Notes: a model not told the origin generated them from the sequence alone. A DNA stretch of 64,000 bases from Bacillus sp. REN10 (GCF_016820555.1 NZ_JADHDW010000001.1:62001-126000), one strand, 5' to 3'. Positions 18,744 to 29,283 are shown, counted from the first letter of the stretch. Numbers and translations: made by a program.

Positions 18744-19904
18744 TCATATTTCTTTTTTAGATAATGGATAAAGTGCTTTATTTAAAGCAATTCGATTTTT
18801 TTCTTCGATTTCCGGTTTGCGTGGAATAGGTGGATACATTTCCTCTGGGTCTTCCCATGAGAGAGGAAGTGGGACAGGAGCTTTTGTTTGCCAATGCTGT
18901 ACCCATTGTTCAGGTAAAGGACCTGAAAAGTGGGATTTTTCAGTCATTTCCAACCAAATTCTTGCCCAAGCTCGAGGGACGACACGCCAAATATCATAAC
19001 CGCCTCCGCCCACAGCAATCCAGCGTCCTTCGCAATATTGATCAGCAATTTCTCTTGCTACTTGTGGAATTCGTCGATAAATTTCCATCGTGGCAGATAA
19101 ATGCGTGAGAGGATCGAAATAATGAGAATCCGCCCCATTTTGTGTCAAAATGATATCAGGTTTAAAGAATTCGGCCACTTTCCAAATAGAAGTTTCATAT
19201 GCTTCAAGCCAAGATTCATCTTCTGTAAAAGCATCTAGCGGAATATTAAATGAATAACCATACCCTTTTCCTTGTCCGCGTTCATTTACATTACCGGTTC
19301 CAGGAAATAAATAACGACCCGTTTCGTGGATAGATAAGGTGCAGACATTTGGATCATCATAGAATGACCATTGAACACCGTCGCCATGATGAGCATCCGT
19401 ATCGATATAAAGTACTCTAGCATTATATTTTTCTTGTAAATACTTAATAGCGACCGAGCTGTCATTATAAATGCAAAAACCTGAAGCTTTGCCCCGAAAG
19501 CCATGATGGAGGCCACCGCCTAAATGAAGCGCGTGTTTGGCTTTTCCTTGCATGACTAAATCGGCTGCTGTTAATGTGCCGCCAACAAGAAGAGCACTTG
19601 CTTCATGCATTCCTTCAAAAATAGGTGTATCCTCTGTTCCAAGTCCATATCCTTCAGCAACATCTAGCGATAGTTGTCCCTTGCCTGCTTTTTGTACAGC
19701 TTTCACATAAGCAGGGTCGTGAATAAGCTCTAATTCTTCAACAGTGGCCATGCGTGGAGGAATGATGTCCTCATCTTTAAGGGCGTTGCTTTTTTTTAAT
19801 AAGTCAATCGTTAATGTCAGTCTAAATTGATTAAAAGGGTGATGCTCTGAAAAACGATAACCGAGCAATTGATCGGAATGAACAAATAGCGCTTGTTTCG
19901 TCAT
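18744..19904 (-). CDS. acuC: protein deacetylase AcuC (class I HDAC-like)
   Basis: Zinc amidohydrolase that removes the acetyl group from acetyl-CoA synthetase and restores its activity. HLGGGLHHGF carries the catalytic histidines and DTDAHHGDGVQ the zinc Asp/His pair; QNGADSHYFDPL holds the last zinc Asp. It is the last gene of acuABC and its start overlaps the acuB stop by four bases. Length (386) fits B. subtilis AcuC. Confidence 0.93.
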   Translation of the reverse strand: MTKQALFVHSDQLLGYRFSEHHPFNQFRLTLTIDLLKKSNALKDEDIIPPRMATVEELELIHDPAYVKAVQKAGKGQLSLDVAEGYGLGTEDTPIFEGMHEASALLVGGTLTAADLVMQGKAKHALHLGGGLHHGFRGKASGFCIYNDSSVAIKYLQEKYNARVLYIDTDAHHGDGVQWSFYDDPNVCTLSIHETGRYLFPGTGNVNERGQGKGYGYSFNIPLDAFTEDESWLEAYETSIWKVAEFFKPDIILTQNGADSHYFDPLTHLSATMEIYRRIPQVAREIADQYCEGRWIAVGGGGYDIWRVVPRAWARIWLEMTEKSHFSGPLPEQWVQHWQTKAPVPLPLSWEDPEEMYPPIPRKPEIEEKNRIALNKALYPLSKKEI

Positions 19905-20557
19905 AAGGAGACTCCAGGCATGTTAGGCCATAAAACGATATGTCCTTCCTTTTTCAAATCGTCAATCAACCCAACTGGATTCATCGTTCGTACACGCAAC
20001 ACCACAATTTTGAATTGGTCATCTTGTTTATCCGGATAAACAAGGACACTGTGAATGTTCGCTCGTCTGTTTTTCAGTACATTGACGACTTCAAATAACA
20101 TGCCGGGTTTGTTAGGCACTTTGATTTCGATTCTTGAACCTGGCTGATTGGCTCCCGTTAATTCAACAAATGTATGCAGTACGTCTGTTTCAGTAATGAT
20201 GCCAACGAGTTCGCCGCCTTGAATGATGGGTAAGCAGCTAATATCATATTCATATAATGTAGCGGCTGCGTCTTCTACAAAGTCGAGTGGATGCCCGGTG
20301 ATGACGTTCTTTTCCATGATGAGACTTAATGGTTTATTTAGCTCATGCTCGCTCGTTTCTTTTTGCAAAATAGACGGAGTGGCTTCTTTCACATCCCGGT
20401 CTGTGACTAAACCCACAAGTTGGCTGTTATCATCAATGATGGGAATATGGCGTATTTTCTTTTCCCTTAAAAGATTCAAAGCAGTCCCAATTCGGTCGTT
20501 TGGAGATAAGGTATGTACTTCTGATTGCATAATTTCTTCTAATAGCATAGTCGTCAC
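19901..20557 (-). CDS. acuB: AcuB, CBS-pair and ACT-like domain protein
   Basis: Two CBS domains occupy about residues 1-135 (RHIPIIDDNSQLVGLVTDRDV and CLPIIQGGELVGIITETDV), followed by an ACT-like fold beginning IEIKVPNKPGMLFEV. CBS pairs bind adenine nucleotides, so AcuB may sense energy state in control of acetyl-CoA synthetase acetylation; its exact role is not settled. It starts after TAAGGAGGATG, as the middle gene of acuABC. Confidence 0.9.
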   Translation of the reverse strand: MTTMLLEEIMQSEVHTLSPNDRIGTALNLLREKKIRHIPIIDDNSQLVGLVTDRDVKEATPSILQKETSEHELNKPLSLIMEKNVITGHPLDFVEDAAATLYEYDISCLPIIQGGELVGIITETDVLHTFVELTGANQPGSRIEIKVPNKPGMLFEVVNVLKNRRANIHSVLVYPDKQDDQFKIVVLRVRTMNPVGLIDDLKKEGHIVLWPNMPGVSL

Positions 20558-20569
20558 ATCCTCCTTAAT

Positions 20570-21202
20570 TTAGTACATGAATCGATTCATAAAGCGAATT
20601 TGATCAAATCTTTGAATGGACGCTTGATCGACTCTTTTCCCAATCCGGACCATTAAACAATTGGCTGGATGAGAACTGATTTCAGGATCATCAGTTGCGT
20701 ACCATTCTAAGCCCCCGGCATTCATCATCTTTTCCATGATTTTGCGGTATTCCCACACGTTGAGTCCAGTCCCTTTCAAATCCCAATGCCAGTAATATTC
20801 TGTGGTGATGATAATATAGTCTTCCATGGCATCATCAAGCATGGACAAGCGCAATAAATTTTTTCCAACTTGAGCACCGCGATACTTTGGAATCACTTCA
20901 ATTGCTCCTAGCTCAATCATATTTTCAAGGTTAGCTTCTGACCAGCGTTCGAGAGGGTCTGGATATAGAAATGTAACATAGCCAACAATGACATTTCCTT
21001 CCCTTGCTATAATGATTCTTCCTTCAGGCAATGCAGCAATCTCAATAATGGCTTGGTGCTGTTGCTCGGGTTGCCTGAAAGCGACAAGTCCTTCGTGAAA
21101 AGTCATCTTTGCTAATTCTTCTGGAGAAATTGGTCCTTCTATGATTAAAGTCCCTTCTTTTGTTTCTAACTCTTTTGAATGAAACCTTTTGATATGTTTC
21201 AT
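20570..21202 (-). CDS. acuA: protein acetyltransferase AcuA (GNAT family)
   Basis: GNAT-fold acetyltransferase that acetylates acetyl-CoA synthetase at its active-site lysine and switches it off. The acetyl-CoA-binding region is EVIPKYRGAQVGKNLLRL in the middle of the 210-residue protein. It is the first gene of acuABC, divergent from its target acsA, and starts behind AAGGTGG. The pairing with acsA is strong context for the call. Confidence 0.92.
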   Translation of the reverse strand: MKHIKRFHSKELETKEGTLIIEGPISPEELAKMTFHEGLVAFRQPEQQHQAIIEIAALPEGRIIIAREGNVIVGYVTFLYPDPLERWSEANLENMIELGAIEVIPKYRGAQVGKNLLRLSMLDDAMEDYIIITTEYYWHWDLKGTGLNVWEYRKIMEKMMNAGGLEWYATDDPEISSHPANCLMVRIGKRVDQASIQRFDQIRFMNRFMY

Positions 21203-21255
21203 TTAGTCACCACCTTGGTTATTTCCATATCTTCATTATACATAAAAATTGGATA

Positions 21256-21270
21256 TGTAAAGCGTTTTCA
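21256..21270. promoter_or_regulatory. cre-like site between acuA and acsA
   Basis: TGTAAAGCGTTTTCA resembles a CcpA cre site with one extra base in the left arm and is part of a near-palindrome centred on GCG. It overlaps the -35 region of the leftward acuABC promoter (TTTACA, then TATAAT read on the minus strand). Confidence 0.5.
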
Positions 21271-21331
21271 TAGAATTTTTCATACATTTAGAAGTTTGTG
21301 TTATTTTTATGAAATAAAAATTATTTAAAAA

Positions 21332-21360
21332 TTGAGAAAATGAAAAAAATATAGTATTAT
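21332..21360 (+). promoter_or_regulatory. sigma-A promoter of acsA
   Basis: TTGAGA and TATTAT are spaced by 17 bases, with an A-rich upstream tract. Confidence 0.65.
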
Positions 21361-21395
21361 AGAAACATATTCTTACATAAAAGGGGAGTCGGTCA

Positions 21396-23114
21396 ATGAA
21401 ATTGGAAGCGCTAACAGTAAAGCCAGGAGACTTTAATTTAAAAAATTATGATGAGGTATCTTCATCTTTTAATTGGAAAGAAACTGAACAGCACTTTTCT
21501 TGGGCTGAGACAGGGAAAGTAAATATCGCCTATGAAGCAATTGACCGCCATGCTGCTTCTGAGCGGAAAGACCAAGTCGCTTTGCATTATCGTGATGCTG
21601 ATCGTGAGGAAAGCTATACATTTGAACAGATGAAAGATTATTCGAATCAAGCAGCGAACGTGTTGAAGCAATTTGGGGATGTGACAAAAGGTGATCGTGT
21701 ATTTGTCTTTATGCCGCGTTCACCAGAGCTTTACTTTACTGTACTTGGTGCCATTAAAGCAGGAGCGATTGTTGGTCCGTTATTTGAAGCTTTTATGGAA
21801 GGAGCCGTTCGTGACCGTCTAGAGGATAGTGAGGCGAAAGTGCTTGTCACAACGCCTGAATTGTTAGAGCGTGTGCCAGTAGCAGAACTGCCTGCTTTAA
21901 AAACGATTTTTCTTGTTGGCGATCATGTACAAGAGGAAGGGAAGTTTGTTGATTTTAAAGCGAAAATGAAACAGGCGGACCCGTCATTTGACATCGAGTG
22001 GATGAACCTTGATGATGGCATGCTTTTACACTATACATCAGGCTCTACAGGAAAACCAAAAGGGATCTTGCATGTGCATCGAGCGATGATTCAGCAATAT
22101 CAAACCGCTAAATGGGTGCTTGATCTGAAAGAAAACGATGTCTATTGGTGCACAGCCGATCCAGGCTGGGTGACGGGGACTGCATACGGTATTTTCGGTC
22201 CGTGGTTAACAGGTACAACGAATGTTGTAGTTGGCGGCCGATTTAGCCCCGATCATTGGTACAAGACGCTTGAAGATTATGGCGTGACCGTTTGGTATAG
22301 CGCGCCAACCGCTTTCCGCATGCTAATGGGAGCGGGCGATGAATTGGTGAAGAAGTACAACTTAAGCGCTCTTCGTCATATTTTAAGTGTTGGAGAACCA
22401 TTGAATCCAGAAGTTGTCCGCTGGGGCTCAAAAGTGTTCGACCTTCGCATTCATGATACATGGTGGATGACGGAAACAGGTGCACAAGTGATTTGTAACT
22501 ATCCTTGCATGGAAATTAGACCGGGATCGATGGGCAAACCAATTCCAGGAGTGAAAGCAGCCATTGTCGATGACCAAGGCAATGAGCTCCCGCCGAATCG
22601 AATGGGCAACTTAGCAATTAAAAAAGGTTGGCCGTCCATGATGGTGAGTGTCTGGAATAACCCAGCGAAATATGAATCTTACTTTATGCCGGGTGACTGG
22701 TATGTTTCGGGCGATTCTGCCTATATGGATGAAGACGGCTACTTTTGGTTCCAAGGCCGTGTCGACGATGTCATTATGACAGCGGGTGAACGGGTCGGTC
22801 CATTTGAAGTCGAAAGCAAATTGATCGAGCATCCAGCGATTGCGGAAGCGGGGGTTATTGGCAAGCCAGATCCTGTTCGCGGAGAAATCATTAAAGCGTT
22901 TGTTGCACTCATTGACGGTTACGAACCTTCTGATGAATTGAAGGAAGATATTCGCCAATTTGTGAAAACCGGTTTAGCGGCTCATGCGGCACCACGCGAA
23001 ATTGAATTCCGTGATAAACTGCCAAAAACTCGCAGCGGAAAAATTATGCGCCGTGTATTAAAAGCATGGGAGCTCGACCTGCCAACAGGCGATCTATCAA
23101 CAATGGAAGATTAA
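21396..23114 (+). CDS. acsA: acetyl-CoA synthetase
   Basis: AMP-forming enzyme that activates acetate to acetyl-CoA. The nucleotide motif TSGSTGKPKG lies near residue 213, the DTWWMTETG motif near 357, and the C-terminal RSGKIMRR holds the lysine (about 547) that AcuA acetylates. The length of 572 residues equals the B. subtilis enzyme. AAGGGGAG precedes the ATG. The divergent acuABC genes provide its post-translational control. Confidence 0.95.
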   Translation: MKLEALTVKPGDFNLKNYDEVSSSFNWKETEQHFSWAETGKVNIAYEAIDRHAASERKDQVALHYRDADREESYTFEQMKDYSNQAANVLKQFGDVTKGDRVFVFMPRSPELYFTVLGAIKAGAIVGPLFEAFMEGAVRDRLEDSEAKVLVTTPELLERVPVAELPALKTIFLVGDHVQEEGKFVDFKAKMKQADPSFDIEWMNLDDGMLLHYTSGSTGKPKGILHVHRAMIQQYQTAKWVLDLKENDVYWCTADPGWVTGTAYGIFGPWLTGTTNVVVGGRFSPDHWYKTLEDYGVTVWYSAPTAFRMLMGAGDELVKKYNLSALRHILSVGEPLNPEVVRWGSKVFDLRIHDTWWMTETGAQVICNYPCMEIRPGSMGKPIPGVKAAIVDDQGNELPPNRMGNLAIKKGWPSMMVSVWNNPAKYESYFMPGDWYVSGDSAYMDEDGYFWFQGRVDDVIMTAGERVGPFEVESKLIEHPAIAEAGVIGKPDPVRGEIIKAFVALIDGYEPSDELKEDIRQFVKTGLAAHAAPREIEFRDKLPKTRSGKIMRRVLKAWELDLPTGDLSTMED

Positions 23115-23121
23115 TCATAGG

Positions 23122-23154
23122 AAAAAAGCGGCCGTTATACAGGTCGCTTTTTTG
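23122..23154 (+). terminator. terminator of acsA
   Basis: A 12-bp stem AAAAAAGCGGCC/GGTCGCTTTTTT with one G-U pair. Confidence 0.8.
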
Positions 23155-23184
23155 ACAGTTAGTTTACATTTTTAAAAAACTTGT

Positions 23185-23214
23185 TTGACATTTTCTTCGT
23201 TCTTTGTTTACAAT
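23185..23214 (+). promoter_or_regulatory. sigma-A promoter of tyrS
   Basis: TTGACA and TACAAT are 18 bases apart and precede the T-box leader. Confidence 0.65.
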
Positions 23215-23220
23215 ATGAGT

Positions 23221-24785
<1,565 letters not shown>

Positions 24786-24813
24786 TCATTCATATATAGC
24801 AATGATACGACAT

Positions 24814-24853
24814 AAAAGCAGGCTATCAAGTATTTCACATGAGCCTGCTTTTG
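24814..24853 (+). terminator. terminator of tyrS
   Basis: A perfect stem AAAAGCAGGCT/AGCCTGCTTTT with a 17-nt loop. Confidence 0.8.
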
Positions 24854-24893
24854 TCATGATAAAGATTATTATATGGTCTATCATTAAATGTCA

Positions 24894-25085
24894 TTAATCT
24901 AGTAATAAAAACTTATTCCAGCAATCACAATTCTTTTGGAAGCGAATAATTAATTTGTCAAGCTCTTGACTGTACTGTATCGTTTCTAAACTGCCAAGGC
25001 CTTTTGTTATTCCCATGGAAATCATTAAATCTCGCTTAGAGTCTATTTGATTCATTAAATGATGACAAGTCTCTTGTGTTTCCAA
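24894..25085 (-). CDS. Spo0E-like aspartyl-phosphate phosphatase
   Basis: A small protein of about 63 residues with the family signature YSQELDKLIIRFQ near residue 38, preceded by a helix LMNQIDSKRDLMISMG; together these form the two-helix Spo0E fold. Relatives remove the phosphate from Spo0A-P and delay sporulation. The likely start is TTG with GGGAG ten bases ahead. The same frame stays open far upstream, but that part has no ribosome site or family likeness. The short CDCWNKFLLLD tail is unusual. Spo0A as target is inferred. Confidence 0.72.
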   Translation of the reverse strand: METQETCHHLMNQIDSKRDLMISMGITKGLGSLETIQYSQELDKLIIRFQKNCDCWNKFLLLD

Positions 25086-25250
25086 CTCACATTCTCTCCC
25101 ATTAATTATTTTACTTTTTAACTCAACAGGTAATAATATACACAATTTTGAAAAGAAATGGAAGTGTTTTTTGTGGGGAAAATGTTTCAATAGAAAAAAA
25201 TTTACCGGTTTGTAGCTGATGAGCTGAAAATGAATCAAATGAGGGAACAT

Positions 25251-25280
25251 TTGTCTTTTTATTTTCATACGATATATAAG
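25251..25280 (+). promoter_or_regulatory. possible promoter of a short RNA
   Basis: TTGTCT is followed after 16-18 bases by TATATA/TATAAG, directly ahead of three hairpins that end in a T run. Confidence 0.4.
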
Positions 25281-25355
25281 ACGCGAGGTAGCACCTGGCG
25301 TCACATCGACTGGGCTTTTGCAGTCAGGGCTGATTGGATAGTCAGTCCTTTTTTT
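25281..25355 (+). ncRNA. candidate three-hairpin small RNA
   Basis: Part of the 407-base gap between the Spo0E-like gene and rpsD. Three hairpins stand in a row: ACGCGAGGT against ACCTGGCGT (one G-G mismatch, AGC loop), GACTG/CAGTC with an 8-nt loop, and GGGCTGA/TCAGTCC (one G-U) followed by seven T residues. The last is a good terminator for rightward transcription, but both neighbours are read leftward, so it serves no known gene. I do not recognise a known RNA family. Confidence 0.45.
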
Positions 25356-25420
25356 GAGGAGTGATGTGAAGAAATGAAACATCATCGAACGAAGTCTTTA
25401 AAAATAATAGCGGGTAAAAC

Positions 25421-25467
25421 AAAAAACCGTGATCGTCCTTGCTTGAGCAAAGATGATCACGGTTTTT
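25421..25467 (-). terminator. terminator of rpsD
   Basis: AAAAACCGTGATC/GATCACGGTTTTT arms close a long inner hairpin just past the rpsD stop. Confidence 0.8.
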
Positions 25468-25492
25468 GTAATCAGACGAAGGATCTGATTGA

Positions 25493-26095
25493 TTAACGAG
25501 AGTAATACTCTACGATTAGAGATTCGTTGATTTCAGCTGATAATTCAGAACGCTCAGGAAGGCGAGTGAATGTACCCTCTAATTTGTCAGCATCGAAAGT
25601 TAAGTACTCAGGAACAAAGTTGTTCACTTCGATTGCTTCTTTAACGATCTCAAGATTTCTTGATTTTTCGCGAATAGAAATCACTTGACCAGGTTTTACT
25701 TGGTAAGATGGGATGTCAACGCGTTGTCCATCAACTGTTACGTGACCGTGGTTAACAAGCTGACGAGCTTGACGGCGAGTGCGAGCTAAACCAAGACGGT
25801 AAACAAGGTTATCTAGGCGGCTTTCAAGAAGGATCATGAAGTTTTCGCCGTATACGCCTTTCATTTTACCAGCTTTTACGAATAGGTTACGGAATTGACG
25901 CTCATTTACTCCGTACATATGACGAAGTTTTTGCTTTTCTTGTAATTGTAAACCGTATTCAGAAAGTTTTTTGCGTTGGTTTGGACCATGTTGTCCAGGT
26001 GCATAAGGGCGTTTCTCTAATTCTTTTCCTGTACCGCTAAGAGAGATTCCTAGGCGGCGGGATAATTTCCAGCTTGGACCAGTATAACGAGCCAT
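25493..26095 (-). CDS. rpsD: 30S ribosomal protein S4
   Basis: Primary 16S rRNA-binding protein of the small subunit. It begins [25 protein letters not shown] and has the S4 RNA-binding domain [17 protein letters not shown], with a normal length of 200 residues. AAAGGAGG precedes the ATG. It is a single-gene unit, as in B. subtilis, with its own autoregulatory leader and terminator. Confidence 0.97.
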   Translation of the reverse strand: MARYTGPSWKLSRRLGISLSGTGKELEKRPYAPGQHGPNQRKKLSEYGLQLQEKQKLRHMYGVNERQFRNLFVKAGKMKGVYGENFMILLESRLDNLVYRLGLARTRRQARQLVNHGHVTVDGQRVDIPSYQVKPGQVISIREKSRNLEIVKEAIEVNNFVPEYLTFDADKLEGTFTRLPERSELSAEINESLIVEYYSR

Positions 26096-26290
26096 AATAT
26101 AGCTCCTCCTTTAAATGTTTTTATTTTGTTGTAAAATAAAAACCGGGTGAGACAACAATTTTGGCCATTTTGTTTTCATGCACCATCGCCCCAGCAGCAG
26201 AGGGTTACGCGATGCACCTTTTATCGCTTCAGATAAAGGAACAAAATGAACTCATAAATGTGTACACTTAGGCTGCATTTATTTTACACA
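26096..26290 (-). promoter_or_regulatory. S4 autoregulatory leader of rpsD
   Basis: On the minus strand the untranslated leader contains complementary GTGCATCGC and GGCGATGGTGC segments around a CCCTCTGCTGC stretch, then a purine-rich part near the ribosome site, as in the Bacillus rpsD leader that S4 binds as a pseudoknot. S4 binding would repress its own synthesis. The assignment rests on position and this pairing. Confidence 0.75.
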
Positions 26291-26296
26291 AAGAAT

Positions 26297-26325
26297 AGTA
26301 TATAATTTTATGTTGTACATGTCAA
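26297..26325 (-). promoter_or_regulatory. sigma-A promoter of rpsD
   Basis: Read on the minus strand, TTGACA and TATACT are spaced by exactly 17 bases, about 200 bases ahead of rpsD. Confidence 0.8.
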
Positions 26326-26546
26326 TATATCTTGTAAAAGGATCTTGTTTTATTAAATAATGACATCGATTTTGACTTATTCTCACAAAATGAATAAGAT
26401 ATTTTTTCACAGAAGCAAGAATAAAAAACGCTTTATAAAACTTTAGTCGGAGGAAATATGATATAATTACTAGCGGTAACTGGTGATTGACCAATTAAAT
26501 AAACATGGGAAGATCTCTATCTGAAAGGGAAGGTAGGTGGGATAAG

Positions 26547-28370
26547 GTGGATAGTAAAGATAAAGTCGAATGGTTGATCAAATATAAAGCTAAGCTATTT
26601 GAATTAATTATTCAAAGTCAAAAAAGTTTAATGACTCCAGAACAGCTTGTGCAGGAGTGGCTTGATTTCGTTCGTGTACTATTTGAAACAGATGAGCTCA
26701 AGTTATATTGTAGAGAGTACCAAGACTCCGTATATGCTGACACGGAAATAATACCGAGAGATGAGCATGCCTCCATTGACCGCGCATTTACCGTTCCTTT
26801 TTTAAAAGGAGAACGATTACTTAAAAAAGGAAATCTCGCCTTTCAGTTTTTTGATGAGGATCCATTATATTTATTTCTACAAGTGAAGAAGGAATTGCTT
26901 GAGGAGTTAACTGACGAGCATTTGAACGAGTTTGTGCAAATAACGAATGAAGGCATTACTTTTATGAGGCAAATGCATTTTGGAACACATAATGAAAAAA
27001 GATATAAAGAATTATTTAATGTGACAGAAAAGTTCCATTCGTCTTTAGATATTGAATATGTACTTGGTGAAATATTGTCCACACTAGAACGAGTTCTTCC
27101 TAATTATACATATCACTTCTTATTAGCGATTGATGACCGATATAAAGAATTGCCGACAGATCATTTTAATTTTGAGCGGGCGAGTGAAGAAGCGATGCTG
27201 GCTTATATCAACGGGCAAGTGCAACTTGAGCACCGACCGGGAAAAAACTCCTCTATTCTTTATGCTCCATTAATGGGGAAGCAAGGCGTATATGGTGTGC
27301 TGCAGGTTAGAATTCCGATAGAAAAACAAATATTAGAGAGCGAAAAAGATTTTATTCGGATTTTGGCCAATACGGGTGGAAGTGCGATTGAAAAAGCGAA
27401 ATTATATGAACAATCAAGAAAACTGATTGCTGATTTACAGTTAATTAATGCAACGTCCCATCAGCTCAATTCGACGTTGCGTTTTACCGATACTACTCAA
27501 TATTTGAATGATCAAATTGCACGTTTCTTTCATGCTTCTGCCGTTGGGTTCGTATTTATCAATAACGAAGACATTGAAATCTTGCCTGGAAGCAGTAAAT
27601 TCTTCTCTCAACCCGAAGGAAAAAAGTATATTGATTATGCGTTTGAGCGCATTCAAAAAGAACAGGATTCGTTTTTTGTTGGGGAATTAGAAGAGAAGCT
27701 GGAACAACCGTTGCTTTATCATTCTTTAATGGTCGTCCCGATGGTTCATGGAAATGTACTCAAGGGCTTTTGCATCGTTTTAAAACAAGAAGCCTATGGG
27801 TTTACCTTTGATATGTATAAGTTATTGCAATCGTTGATTCATCATTCCACTCTTGGTTTAACAAATGCGATGTTGCGGGAAGAATTAGAGAAGCTCGTTA
27901 TTACTGATTATTTGACCAAGTTATTTTCTAGAAACTATTTAGATGAATCCATTTCTAAATCGATTGAAAAAGATGCAAAGGGAACATTTTTATTAATAGA
28001 CATTGATGATTTTAAAGCGATTAATGACACATATGGTCATCAAACGGGCGATGATACGATTATTCAAGTAGCTAATCTGATTAAACAAACCACTGGAGAG
28101 AAAGATATTGCGGCTCGTTGGGGAGGAGAGGAGCTTGCGATTTATTTTCCGGAGAAATCGCTAAAAGAGGGAGTGGCCATTGCAACACAATTAGTCGAGC
28201 AGGTGGCTCGTTCCACAAATCCGAGAGTGACGATTTCTTGTGGTGTCTCTTATTGGTCTAAAGATCAGCCGATCAGTGTGAAAGTGTTATTTAATCAAGC
28301 GGATGAGGCGCTTTACAAAGCGAAAACAACAGGGAAAAATAAAGTGGTTATTTGTTCGAATGATCAATAG
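26547..28370 (+). CDS. dgcP: GAF-GGDEF diguanylate cyclase, DgcP type
   Basis: Soluble protein with an N-terminal region and two GAF-like sensor domains (about residues 170-300 and 310-440), then a C-terminal GGDEF domain with DIDDFKAINDTYGH and active-site GGEEL near residue 525. It should make cyclic di-GMP from GTP. The inhibitory RxxD site five residues ahead is replaced by GEKD, so product inhibition is probably absent. The start is GTG with AGGTGG six bases upstream. Position beside rpsD matches B. subtilis ytrP/dgcP. Confidence 0.87.
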   Translation: MDSKDKVEWLIKYKAKLFELIIQSQKSLMTPEQLVQEWLDFVRVLFETDELKLYCREYQDSVYADTEIIPRDEHASIDRAFTVPFLKGERLLKKGNLAFQFFDEDPLYLFLQVKKELLEELTDEHLNEFVQITNEGITFMRQMHFGTHNEKRYKELFNVTEKFHSSLDIEYVLGEILSTLERVLPNYTYHFLLAIDDRYKELPTDHFNFERASEEAMLAYINGQVQLEHRPGKNSSILYAPLMGKQGVYGVLQVRIPIEKQILESEKDFIRILANTGGSAIEKAKLYEQSRKLIADLQLINATSHQLNSTLRFTDTTQYLNDQIARFFHASAVGFVFINNEDIEILPGSSKFFSQPEGKKYIDYAFERIQKEQDSFFVGELEEKLEQPLLYHSLMVVPMVHGNVLKGFCIVLKQEAYGFTFDMYKLLQSLIHHSTLGLTNAMLREELEKLVITDYLTKLFSRNYLDESISKSIEKDAKGTFLLIDIDDFKAINDTYGHQTGDDTIIQVANLIKQTTGEKDIAARWGGEELAIYFPEKSLKEGVAIATQLVEQVARSTNPRVTISCGVSYWSKDQPISVKVLFNQADEALYKAKTTGKNKVVICSNDQ

Positions 28371-28374
28371 TCAT

Positions 28375-28446
28375 AAAAGGCCTGCCATCTGTCAGGTGTG
28401 CATTTCCTTTTTGGGAAGCTCACTTGGTGATAAGCAAGGCCTTTTT
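28375..28446. terminator. terminator between dgcP and hisJ
   Basis: AAAAGGCCT and AGGCCTTTTT close a large hairpin between convergent genes. Confidence 0.7.
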
Positions 28447-28491
28447 CATAGAGTGAAAATAGATGATGCTTTCGTGTGATTTTCAGTTCAA

Positions 28492-29283
28492 TTAGGCTTG
28501 AATCTGTTCAAGTCCTTGACCAATACCTTTAGCTGCATGTGCGTCTGATCCATAGATTAATGGAATCCCCATTTCTTTTGCCTTTGCGGCTATTTGCGCT
28601 GGAGGATAAGTTTCGCCGCATAACGGTTTCATGACGCCGGCACCGTTATAATCGAGTTCATAATGGAGAAGCTTTACTTTTTGTAAAATTGCATCAATTT
28701 CAGCGCTGAAATCTTGTGGACAAGGGAATTTCTTTTGGAATTTATGGACGAGTGTGATATGGCCTATTCGTTTCGGTTTATATGCACCGAGATTAGCTAG
28801 AATAGATTGATGTACAGCTGCAAAATAAGATTGATATATGGCTGATACTGAACCGAAAGCGGTCATCATTTCAGCAAATACATCAGGGCTGTAGTCGAGA
28901 CAATACCAAGTTTGGTTCTGCTTCAAAAAATGAACGGAAAGAATCGAGTCGTCGAGATAGGAGCCATATTCATTTAAGAAATTCGTTGTTTCCTTCTCGA
29001 ATCCTTCAATATAGTCAACTTCTAAGCCGAGACGAATGGTAAGGTCTTGTTTGTACTCTTGTTGAATTTGTTGTACAGCGTTCACATACTTTTCCATGTC
29101 AGACAGCTTCATGGCGCTATCTTTCGTTGGAGCTGCATCGACGAACCCTTCTGGCAACGGGGCATGCTCAGTGAAAGTAATTTCCTGAAACCCTTGCTCG
29201 ATAGCGGCTTCGATGTAGCGGTTTAAAGAATCCTTTGACCCATGTGGACAAAAAGGAGTATGAATATGTCCATCTCTTTTCAT
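28492..29283 (-). CDS. hisJ: histidinol-phosphatase, PHP type
   Basis: PHP-family metallo-phosphatase that releases phosphate from histidinol phosphate, the penultimate step of histidine synthesis. DGHIHTPFCPHG and FTEHAPLP carry the first metal histidines, GLEVDYIEG the acidic residue, and YGSDAHAA the C-terminal Asp-His pair. Length (263) is usual. It stands apart from other his genes, as in B. subtilis, and starts behind GGGGAGG. Confidence 0.9.
   Translation of the reverse strand: MKRDGHIHTPFCPHGSKDSLNRYIEAAIEQGFQEITFTEHAPLPEGFVDAAPTKDSAMKLSDMEKYVNAVQQIQQEYKQDLTIRLGLEVDYIEGFEKETTNFLNEYGSYLDDSILSVHFLKQNQTWYCLDYSPDVFAEMMTAFGSVSAIYQSYFAAVHQSILANLGAYKPKRIGHITLVHKFQKKFPCPQDFSAEIDAILQKVKLLHYELDYNGAGVMKPLCGETYPPAQIAAKAKEMGIPLIYGSDAHAAKGIGQGLEQIQA

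Noticed and set aside
25281-25301. T-box motif on the minus strand (AGGTGCTACCTCGCG)
   Set aside because: The key UGGN sequence is changed to UGCU, which cannot pair with a tRNA NCCA end, and no specifier stem is found.
24894-25385. A 163-residue protein using the whole open frame around the Spo0E-like gene
   Set aside because: The upstream 100 codons have no ribosome site, odd composition and no family likeness, and overlap the hairpin region; only the last ~63 codons match Spo0E-like proteins.
25374-25496. A 40-codon rightward gene behind a GAGGAG sequence
   Set aside because: It runs through the rpsD terminator, and no homologue is recognisable; the overlap makes coding unlikely.
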